64,000 bases of DNA from Pelomonas sp047654785 (GTDB lineage: Bacteria; Pseudomonadota; Gammaproteobacteria; Burkholderiales; Burkholderiaceae_C). This document shows positions 57,711 to 64,000 of the stretch, in pieces. Where the stretch lies: NCBI RefSeq assembly GCF_047654785.1, contig NZ_JASGKQ010000002.1, forward strand, positions 682,001 to 746,000, given 5' to 3'. Both the position numbers and the translations under genes were made by a program. Numbering within the stretch: the stretch's first letter is position 1; the number at the start of each line of letters is the position of its first letter. The notes beneath the pieces were generated by a model, which worked only from the letters and a program-made list of their open reading frames with translations, made no database searches and had not been told where the DNA came from.

Positions 57711-58840
57711 CTGTGGCTGTGACGCCCGACGCGCTCGCCCAGGCCCTGCGCGCCGCCGTGCTGGCCCGGTGCTTCGAGGCGCTGCCGGACCCGCTGCAGG
57801 GCGGCGCGCCGCTGGGCTGGCACCCGAGCGTGGACCTGGCCGTCCTCGTGTTCCCGCGCGGCGGCGCGGCGCCGGTGGGCGCCAACGTGCTGTTCTCGCG
57901 CGAGCACCCGCAGGGCCTGGTGGCGCGCTTCGCCGACGGGCTCGGCGCCGTCGACAACATCGCCTTCGCCGCCGACGTGCGCGACGCCAACGGCGACTCC
58001 CACGCCTGGCTACCCGGCGCGGACTGGTCGCGCATCGCCTTCCCCGCGTGGTTCGGCCGGGGGCCGCGCTTCGTCGCGCCCTACCCGGCCTCGCTGCTGA
58101 AGATGATGGTGGCCGTGGGCGTGGGCCGGCTGGTGGACGACGGCCGCAGCGGCTGGGCCCTGCCGCTGGCCTGGGGTGGCCAGACCCGCCCGGTGGCGGA
58201 CTGGCTCTACGACATGATCACCGTCAGCAGCAACGAGGCCACCTCGGCGCTGGTGGCCCACCTGCACGAGCGCGGCGCCCTCCGCCGGGAGGGCGGCCGC
58301 GAGGTGCGCAACGAGCTGCGCGAGTTGTTCGCGGCCCAGGGCCTGCCGGGCCTGGCCCTCGCCAACACCCGGCCGGACGGCGGCTGGGGCAACGCGGCCG
58401 GCTCCGGCGTGGGCCAGATCCAGATGACCGCGTGGGACGCGCTGCGCCTCATGTGGCGGCTGGACGCCGACGCGCCGCCGCCCGCGGCCGGCGCCGGCCA
58501 GCCGCCGGCCGCGCTGCTCAGCCCGGGCAGCCGCGCCGTCATCCGCCGCGCGCTGGACGAGCAGCGCCTGCACCACAACCTCAGCAGCGAGTCGCTGCGC
58601 GCGCTGCCGGGCTGGGTGCCGGGCATCCCGACGCCGCCCGCGCGCTTCGCGCACAAGACCGGCAACACGGAGAACTACGCCAGCGATGCCGGCATCGTCC
58701 ACGACGGCCCGCTGCACTACCTGATCGCCGTGACCACCAGCATCGGCAGGCGCTACGCGCCGCATCCCGAGGCCGCCACCAGCTGGCAGCTGCCCGCGCT
58801 GGGCGGGGCGGTGCATGGGTGGTTGAAGGCGAACGGCTGA
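57707..58840 (+). CDS. Serine beta-lactamase/PBP-fold hydrolase without signal peptide
   Basis: 377 residues. All three active-site boxes of the penicillin-recognising fold are present in order: Ser129-x-x-Lys132 (YPASLLKMM), Ser174-x-Asn176 (ITVSSNEAT) and Lys317-Thr-Gly (AHKTGNTEN). The N-terminus has neither signal peptide nor anchor, and a domain of about 100 residues precedes the catalytic part, so the protein is likely cytoplasmic. This argues against a resistance role and for a peptidase, amidase or esterase acting on D-residue compounds. It starts at GTG overlapping the dadA stop (GTGA). Confidence 0.8.
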   Translation: MTVAVTPDALAQALRAAVLARCFEALPDPLQGGAPLGWHPSVDLAVLVFPRGGAAPVGANVLFSREHPQGLVARFADGLGAVDNIAFAADVRDANGDSHAWLPGADWSRIAFPAWFGRGPRFVAPYPASLLKMMVAVGVGRLVDDGRSGWALPLAWGGQTRPVADWLYDMITVSSNEATSALVAHLHERGALRREGGREVRNELRELFAAQGLPGLALANTRPDGGWGNAAGSGVGQIQMTAWDALRLMWRLDADAPPPAAGAGQPPAALLSPGSRAVIRRALDEQRLHHNLSSESLRALPGWVPGIPTPPARFAHKTGNTENYASDAGIVHDGPLHYLIAVTTSIGRRYAPHPEAATSWQLPALGGAVHGWLKANG

Positions 58841-58863
58841 GTCGGCGGGCGTACATTGAAGGC

Positions 58864-59103
58864 ATGGCGCCGACCATCGTTCGAGACGGGCAGTTCAGAT
58901 TGTTCTTCTTCTCCCGGGAAGAGCCCCGTATCCATGTCCATGTCTCGCATCCGCATGGAGAAGCCAAGTTCTGGCTGACCCCGTCGGTACACTTGGCCGT
59001 GAACGTCGGTTTCTCGCCGGTCGAGATTCGTCAGGCCCACGCCGTCGTCCAAGCCCATATCCAGGAGATCGAAGATGCCTGGCATCGCCACTTCGGCCGT
59101 TGA
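58864..59103 (+). CDS. DUF4160 protein (possible toxin-like partner)
   Basis: 79 residues. MAPTIVRDGQFRLFFFSREE and RIHVHVSHPHGEAKFWL are the DUF4160 pattern, with several His and acidic residues. Overlaps the next gene by 29 bp. DUF4160 and DUF2442 genes usually occur as a pair and have been proposed as a toxin-antitoxin-like module; activity unproven. Confidence 0.88.
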   Translation: MAPTIVRDGQFRLFFFSREEPRIHVHVSHPHGEAKFWLTPSVHLAVNVGFSPVEIRQAHAVVQAHIQEIEDAWHRHFGR

Positions 59104-59347
59104 GGTGACCCACGTTTCGACGCACGGCTTCTGGCTGCTGCTGGATGACGAAGAACTGGCCGTGCCTTTCAGCGAGTTCCCGTGGTTCAAGTCGGCAGCG
59201 ATCGGGCAACTCGTCGCCGTGGAACGCCCGACGCCGGATCACCTGTACTGGCCGCTGCTCGACATCGACCTGTCGGTCGCGTCCATCCGCAAGCCGGCGG
59301 ATTTCCCGCTGGTGTCGGTGATGGCCTCGCCGGCCGGGACGGCCTGA
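59075..59347 (+). CDS. DUF2442 protein (possible antitoxin-like partner)
   Basis: 90 residues. EVTHVSTHGFWLLLDDEELA and FSEFPWFKSAAIGQLVAVER are typical of DUF2442, ending with DLSVASIRKPADFPL. Overlaps the DUF4160 gene by 29 bp in another frame, an unusually long overlap that points to tight coupling. The gene lies against the terminator of the convergent TonB receptor. Confidence 0.88.
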   Translation: MPGIATSAVEVTHVSTHGFWLLLDDEELAVPFSEFPWFKSAAIGQLVAVERPTPDHLYWPLLDIDLSVASIRKPADFPLVSVMASPAGTA

Positions 59348-59371
59348 CTCGCCTGCCGCCTGGCCGGCAAC

Positions 59372-59402
59372 AAAAAAATAGCCCCGCCGGACGGGCGGGG
59401 CT
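59372..59402 (-). terminator. Terminator of the TonB receptor gene
   Basis: AGCCCCGCC (59380-59388) and GGCGGGGCT (59394-59402) form a perfect 9-bp stem; seven A at 59372-59378 give the U run for the minus-strand transcript. Confidence 0.9.
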
Positions 59403-59447
59403 GCAAAGGCCGGCGACCCCAGGGGTGGGCCGGCAGGGAGTCCGGTT

Positions 59448-62360
59448 TCAGAACATGCGGTACTCGACGCGCAGCGTGTAGGCGCGTCCGCGCGGGTCGG
59501 CCACGCGGGGCTCCCAGCTGGAGCCGGCGCCGGTGTTGGTGTCGTAGGTGACGCTGAACGGCGGGTCTTCGTTGAGCAGGTTCTTGATGCCGGCGGTGAT
59601 GGTCATGTTCTTGAAGCCGGTGTAGGACAGGCTGGTGTTGATCACCGAGTACGCCGACACGCGCGGGTTCCAGTTTGCGGGCTTGATGCTGCCGTTGGCC
59701 ACGCCGGGCAGCACGAAGTCCTGGTAGCCGGAGCGGTAGACGTTCTGCACCGTGGCGGCCCAGTTGCCTTGGGTGCGGGTCAGCGTGGCGGTGTGCTTCC
59801 AGCGGATGCCCAGGTCGCCCGAGCGGGTGAAGCGGCCCACTTCGCTGGCGCCCATCTGCGCGCTGGGCACCAGGCGCGACTTCTTGTCCAGCAGGTAGGA
59901 CAGGTCGAACCCGGCCGTCCAGGCGGCACCGGCCGCGTTGAAGCCCCCCTTCAGGCCGAACTCCAGGCCCTTGGTGATGGTCTCGCCGGCATTCACCCAG
60001 CGGGTGTCGACGGCGGTGATGCGGCCGGCCGAGTCGCGGATGAAGTTGTCCTGGAAGTACTGGTAGTTCTCGGCCAGCGTGGTCAGGCCGAAGGACTGGA
60101 TGGTGCCGGTGCGCTCGACCGACCACCAGTCCAGGTTGGCCACCAGATCCCTGTGCGGCTGGAAGACGATGCCGGCGCTGTACATCTTGGCTTCTTCCGG
60201 GCCGAGCGTGGACTTGCCGCCGAAGCGGGTGACGAAGTCGCGCACGCTCTCGCAGCCCGGCGCCGAGGACACGGTGCGGGTGGGGCAGGTGGCCGGGTCG
60301 GTGAAGTCGTTGCCGACGAACTGGCCCTCCGTCACCGGGTCGAACATCTGCTTGAACGTCGGCACGCGGAAGCCGGTGCTGTACGCGCCGCGGATCAGCA
60401 CCTGCTCGACGGGGTTGTAGCGCAGCGAGACCTTGGGGTTGGTGCTGGCGCCGAAGCCGGTGTACTCGTCGCGGCGGATGGCGCCGGTGAGCTCCAGGTT
60501 CTTCATGATCGGCACGGCCACTTCCGCGAACACGGCCTTGATGGTGCGCTTGAGCGTGCCGGCCGTGGCCAGCGCGTTGTCGAACGGCACGTTGAAGATC
60601 ATCGCGTCGACCGTGTTCGCGTCAGGGCGCTGGTCGCCGTCGAACCTGTACTTCTCGGTGCGCGAGTCCACGCCGAAGGCGGCCATCACCTGGCCGGCCG
60701 GCAGCTTGAACAGCGGGCCGGACACGGTGGCGTCCGCCTGCTGCATCGTGAACTTGCCGCCGTACAGCGTCACGCCCTCGGCCGAGATGGCATCCAGCGC
60801 GGACATCGCCTCGGGCGTCTGCGTCAGCGAGAACGGGTTCAGCACGCCGGTGTTGATGAGGTTGGCGAACGGCTTCCAGTAGTGGTAGCCGGTGCCCACG
60901 GTGGACGTGCCCTTGCTCTCGGCGCGCGAGAAGCCGACGCGGTAGTCCCAGTCGGTCAGGAAGGGCAGGGGGCCATCGGCGCCGATCAGGTAGCGGGCCG
61001 TGTCGGCGGTGGTGTCGATCGAGCGGTTGCCGCAGGGCATGCAGCGCCAGCGGAACGCCATGCCCAGGCCGCGGTTGCCGGCCAGCTCGGGGAAGGCGCT
61101 GGCGAGCGCGTCGAAGATCTCGTCGTAGCTGGCGCCGGTGCTGGGGTAGCGCAGGTCGCGGAAGGGGCTGGGCACGGTGGTGCCGTTGGGCAGCGTGGTG
61201 TTGGCGGTGCCGGTGCCGCTGGTGATCTGGTTGGCCGAGAAGCTCTTGGTGGACTCGGCGCGGCCCAGCACGGCTTCGCCGAACACCTGGTGGTTGCCCA
61301 GCTTGAAGGTCATGCGGCTGACCAGGTTGGTGTTCTTGATGGGCTGCTGGATGACGGCGGCGCGGCCGGTGTCCCAGGCGCAGCCGTACTTCGAGGACGC
61401 GGTGGCCCACAGCATTTCCTGGTACGGGCTCGTGCCGTCCACCGACTCGCAGCCGGCGCCGCCGGGCAGATCCAGCACGTTGATGCCGTTCACGCGCAGC
61501 GCCGGGTTGGCGAAGTCCACCGGGCCGGCGGTGTTGTTGCGCGTGCCGTTGGGCATGGTCACCGTCAGCGCGTTCTCGCGCGTGCCGGCCGTGGCGAACA
61601 CCGTGGCGATCGGCGTACCGCGCGTGTCCGGCGCCAGGCCGCGGTCGGGTTGGTAGGTGTTGACGAAGCTGCGCTGGTCGCCGCGCAGCACCTTGTTGTC
61701 GCGCACCGACAGCGAGGCCAGGAAGTTGAAGCCCTGGGTTTCCAGGTTGCCGAAGCCGGCCGTCACCGACGCGCCGTAGATTTCGCCACCCTTCTGGCCC
61801 GGCACGTCGGCCAGCGCGTTGATGGTCACGCCGCTGTAGTTCTGGCGCAGGATGAAGTTGATGACGCCGCCGATCGCGTCGGTGCCGTAGATGGCGGACG
61901 CGCCGTCCTTCAGGACTTCCACGCGCTCGATGGCGGCGAACGGGATCTGGTTCAGGTCCACCGTGCCGCCGTTCAGGCCGTGGGCGGCGACGCGGCGGCC
62001 GTTCAGCAGGATCAGCGTGGCGTTGCTGCCCTGGCCGCGCAGGTTGGCGCTGGAGGCGCCGTTGTTGCCGCGCGAGGCGCCGTCCACCACGTCGGCATTG
62101 CCGGCCAGGTTGTCCAGGCCGTTGCCGTTGATGTTGAGGTCCATGATCAGCTGCTCGGTCGAGGCGATGCCGGCTCGGTCCATGTCGCGGCGGCTGATGA
62201 CCTGCACGGGCAGCGCGCCCTCGTCGCGGATGCGCTTGATGCTGGAGCCCGTCACCTCGACGCGCTCCAGCCGCTTGCCGTCTTCCTGGGCGAATGCGGC
62301 GCTGGCGTGAGCCGCGAGGCCGAGGACGGCGAGTTGGGCAACCAGGCGATTCAGCTTCAT
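59448..62360 (-). CDS. TonB-dependent outer-membrane receptor
   Basis: 970 residues. Signal peptide (MKLNRLVAQLAVLGLAAHASAAFAQ), then a plug domain (RVEVTGSSIKRIRDEGALPV as TonB box region, LNQIPFAAIERVEVLKDGAS, YGTDAIGGVINFI) and a 22-strand barrel ending AYTLRVEYRMF. Four Cys in loops (GCESV, YGCAW, RCMPCG) may form disulfides. The length and N-terminus are of the type often used for oligosaccharides, peptides or cofactors rather than siderophores; no sugar or iron genes are adjacent. AGGAG lies 8 bases before ATG. Confidence 0.95.
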   Translation of the reverse strand: MKLNRLVAQLAVLGLAAHASAAFAQEDGKRLERVEVTGSSIKRIRDEGALPVQVISRRDMDRAGIASTEQLIMDLNINGNGLDNLAGNADVVDGASRGNNGASSANLRGQGSNATLILLNGRRVAAHGLNGGTVDLNQIPFAAIERVEVLKDGASAIYGTDAIGGVINFILRQNYSGVTINALADVPGQKGGEIYGASVTAGFGNLETQGFNFLASLSVRDNKVLRGDQRSFVNTYQPDRGLAPDTRGTPIATVFATAGTRENALTVTMPNGTRNNTAGPVDFANPALRVNGINVLDLPGGAGCESVDGTSPYQEMLWATASSKYGCAWDTGRAAVIQQPIKNTNLVSRMTFKLGNHQVFGEAVLGRAESTKSFSANQITSGTGTANTTLPNGTTVPSPFRDLRYPSTGASYDEIFDALASAFPELAGNRGLGMAFRWRCMPCGNRSIDTTADTARYLIGADGPLPFLTDWDYRVGFSRAESKGTSTVGTGYHYWKPFANLINTGVLNPFSLTQTPEAMSALDAISAEGVTLYGGKFTMQQADATVSGPLFKLPAGQVMAAFGVDSRTEKYRFDGDQRPDANTVDAMIFNVPFDNALATAGTLKRTIKAVFAEVAVPIMKNLELTGAIRRDEYTGFGASTNPKVSLRYNPVEQVLIRGAYSTGFRVPTFKQMFDPVTEGQFVGNDFTDPATCPTRTVSSAPGCESVRDFVTRFGGKSTLGPEEAKMYSAGIVFQPHRDLVANLDWWSVERTGTIQSFGLTTLAENYQYFQDNFIRDSAGRITAVDTRWVNAGETITKGLEFGLKGGFNAAGAAWTAGFDLSYLLDKKSRLVPSAQMGASEVGRFTRSGDLGIRWKHTATLTRTQGNWAATVQNVYRSGYQDFVLPGVANGSIKPANWNPRVSAYSVINTSLSYTGFKNMTITAGIKNLLNEDPPFSVTYDTNTGAGSSWEPRVADPRGRAYTLRVEYRMF

Positions 62361-62571
62361 CACAACGACTCCTGCATGTGGTGGGATTGGCGCCGATGTT
62401 GGCGCCCGCCCACGAAGCCGCCCAGGGGGCCGCACCCGAGGTGTTGCGCGTTTCCCGATGAATGCTTGTCAGCGCCGCATAACCTGCGGGAATGCATGGG
62501 CGCGCGAAAGCGCGTCCGCGGTGCGCGGCGGCCCTCTACAGTGCGGCGCCATCCCGTTTCAGGAGTTGCCG

Positions 62572-63504
62572 ATGCGACTGATCACCGAGGCCGACGTCGC
62601 GGCCCAGCTCGACCCGGACGCCGCCGTCGCCGCGCTGCGCGCCGCCTTCGCCCAGCACGGCCGCGGCCAGGCCCAGGTGCTGGCCCGCCACCGCGCCACC
62701 GCCACGCAGGACGGCGCGGCGCTGGCGATCAGCGCGATGGGCGCGATCCTCGACGCCGATGGCGACCTGCCCGCCGTGCTCGGCACCAAGGTCTACTCGG
62801 CGCGCAACGGCAGGTACAACTTCCTCGTCAGCCTGTTCTCGGCCGCCACCGGCGAGGCGCTGGCGACGCTGGAGGCCAACGAGTTCACGCGGCTGCGCAC
62901 CGCCGCCGCCACCGCCGTGGCCTGCGAGCTGCTGGCGCCGCCGGACGCGAAGACGCTGGCCGTGTTCGGCGCCGGCATCCAGGGCCGCGCGCATGCCGAG
63001 GAGCTGGCGCGCGTGCGCCGCTTCGAGCGCGTGCTCGTCTGCGCCCGCTCCGGCGCCGAGGCGTTCGCGGCCGGGCTGCAGGCCTCGCTGGGCCTGCCGG
63101 TGCAGGCGGTCGATGCGGCCACGGCGGCGGCGCAGGCCGACGTGATCGCCACCGCCACGCGCTCGGCCACGCCGCTGTTCGACGGCGCGCTCGTCAAGCC
63201 CGGCGCCTTCGTGGCCGCCGTGGGTTCGAGCACGAAGGCGGCGCGCGAGCTGGACGACGCGCTGCTGGGCCGCGCGGCGCTGGTGGCCGTGGAATGGCGG
63301 GCCGCCGCGCAGCAGGAAGCCGGCGACATCGTGCTGGCCGCGCCCGGCGTCATCGCGCCGGAACGGCTGGTGGAGCTGGGCGAGCTGATCGTCCGCCCGC
63401 GGCCGCGCGCGGCGCAGGACGTCGTCGTCTACAAGAGCGTGGGCATCGGCCTGGAGGACGTGGCGCTGGCCCGGTGGGTGGCCCGCCGCGTGGGGGCGCT
63501 GTGA
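62572..63504 (+). CDS. Ornithine cyclodeaminase/mu-crystallin family protein
   Basis: 310 residues. TLAVFGAGIQGRAHAEELA is the NAD(P) fold; GTKVYSARNGRYNFLVSLF and EANEFTRLRTAAATAVA are family segments that bind substrate. Members include ornithine cyclodeaminase, ketimine reductase and alanine or opine dehydrogenases; no neighbour decides which. The ATG at 62572 has AGGAG six bases ahead and gives the normal length; an extension upstream is not family-like. Overlaps the next gene by GTGA. Confidence 0.9.
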   Translation: MRLITEADVAAQLDPDAAVAALRAAFAQHGRGQAQVLARHRATATQDGAALAISAMGAILDADGDLPAVLGTKVYSARNGRYNFLVSLFSAATGEALATLEANEFTRLRTAAATAVACELLAPPDAKTLAVFGAGIQGRAHAEELARVRRFERVLVCARSGAEAFAAGLQASLGLPVQAVDAATAAAQADVIATATRSATPLFDGALVKPGAFVAAVGSSTKAARELDDALLGRAALVAVEWRAAAQQEAGDIVLAAPGVIAPERLVELGELIVRPRPRAAQDVVVYKSVGIGLEDVALARWVARRVGAL

Positions 63505-64000
63505 GGCGCGCCGCGCCGCTGCTGCTGGCCGCCGCGCTGGCGCTGGCCGGCTGCGCGACCCGCACCGGGCCGGATGCGGGCCAGGCCGTTCAGGCCGCGC
63601 TCGCCGCCGCCGGCCTGCCGGACGAGAGCCTGGGCTTCGTGCTGCAGCCGCTGGACGGCTCGCGCCCCGCGCTGGCACGCCGGGCGGGCGACGCGATGGC
63701 GCCGGCCTCGACGATGAAGCTGGTCACGGCCACCGTGGCGCTGGAGCGGCTCGGCATCAACCATCGCGGCCGCACGGAGCTGCTGGCGGCGTCGGCCCCG
63801 GTCGGCGGCGTGATCGACGGCCCGCTGATCCTGCGCGGCGGCGCCGACCCCGACCTCGACTGGCCGGCGCTATGGTGGCTGCTGCGCCAGCTGCGTGAAA
63901 GCGGCGTGCGCGAGGTGCGCGGCGGCCTGGTCATCGACCGCACGCTGTTCCACCCCGCGCGCATCGACCTGGGGCTGCCGCCCTTCGACGAGGCGCCCGA
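63501..64000 (+). CDS. dacB: D-alanyl-D-alanine carboxypeptidase/endopeptidase (PBP4, S13), 3'-truncated by window edge
   Basis: 166 residues present. GTG start overlaps the previous stop (GTGA). The N-terminus VRRAAPLLLAAALALAGCAT is a lipoprotein signal with lipobox LAGC. Ser-x-x-Lys of the S13 family is in APASTMKLVTATVALERLG, and GPLILRGGADPDLDW and VREVRGGLVIDRTLF are typical DacB segments. The enzyme trims or cleaves peptidoglycan cross-links in the periplasm. The remaining motifs lie beyond the window. Confidence 0.9.
   Translation, partial: MRRAAPLLLAAALALAGCATRTGPDAGQAVQAALAAAGLPDESLGFVLQPLDGSRPALARRAGDAMAPASTMKLVTATVALERLGINHRGRTELLAASAPVGGVIDGPLILRGGADPDLDWPALWWLLRQLRESGVREVRGGLVIDRTLFHPARIDLGLPPFDEAP

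Overview
The window is 64 kb of very GC-rich (roughly 70%) chromosomal DNA, tightly packed with genes that often overlap by 1-4 bp (ATGA, GTGA or TGATG junctions). It has no rRNA, no CRISPR array and no recognisable transposase or integrase. The gene set (KdsC/KdsD/LptC, outer-membrane porin, TonB receptor, SPOR and RlpA-like proteins, CHCC zinc-finger protein, Anbu proteasome homologue, AAHS aromatic-acid transporter) points to a Gram-negative betaproteobacterium of the Burkholderiales, probably near Rubrivivax, Roseateles or Leptothrix. That placement is inferred from gene content and style, not from a search.

Layout. 1-14.0 kb: end of a glutathione transferase, a subtilisin-like protease with a GlyGly-CTERM-like tail, a SET / biotin ligase / SPOR operon, topoisomerase III, an orphan sensor kinase, an M16 protease and a radical SAM protein that carries a palindromic repeat in frame. 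14.0-18.8 kb: an RHH-antitoxin/ParE pair, GMC oxidoreductase, MarC protein, an unknown membrane protein and a glycine-rich RNA-binding protein. 18.8-30.2 kb: the kdsD-kdsC-lptC-SDR operon, a lipoprotein, an M13 protease, rlpA head to head with an FAH hydrolase and nadC, an alpha/beta hydrolase, an Anbu-type proteasome homologue, and a wrecked dehydrogenase gene facing a LysR regulator.

30.2-39.9 kb is a coherent catabolic locus: a TetR regulator, a palindrome-rich promoter, then eight co-directional genes (alpha/beta hydrolase, VOC metalloenzyme with an extra C-terminal domain, aryl-AMP/CoA ligase, hot-dog thioesterase, flavin monooxygenase of the salicyloyl-CoA/2-aminobenzoyl-CoA hydroxylase type, AAHS transporter, maleate-isomerase-like protein, porin). 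It reads as uptake of an aromatic acid, CoA activation, ring hydroxylation, thioester release, ring opening and maleate-to-fumarate conversion, with no classical gentisate dioxygenase. It ends beside a tRNA-Arg(CCG) gene and is the best candidate for an undescribed system.

40.0-51.8 kb: cytochrome c5-type protein; a long minus-strand chain from radA through a PilZ protein, ilvE and a zinc-finger protein to a YheT-type hydrolase; two exporters; a tetR/tetA-like divergent pair with two recognisable tet operators; arfB, a GlsB/YeaQ protein and alanine racemase. 51.8-64 kb: lplT, an SGNH hydrolase, glutathione peroxidase followed by a DUF1993 fragment, aromatic aminotransferase, dadA coupled to a signal-less beta-lactamase-fold protein, a DUF4160/DUF2442 pair, a large TonB receptor, an ornithine cyclodeaminase-like gene and the start of a PBP4-type carboxypeptidase that runs off the edge.

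Across the window lies a family of palindromic repeats. Two copies (4257-4350 and 43063-43158) preserve one hairpin architecture, loop and bulge while the stem bases differ. No gene-free stretch exceeds about 225 bp.
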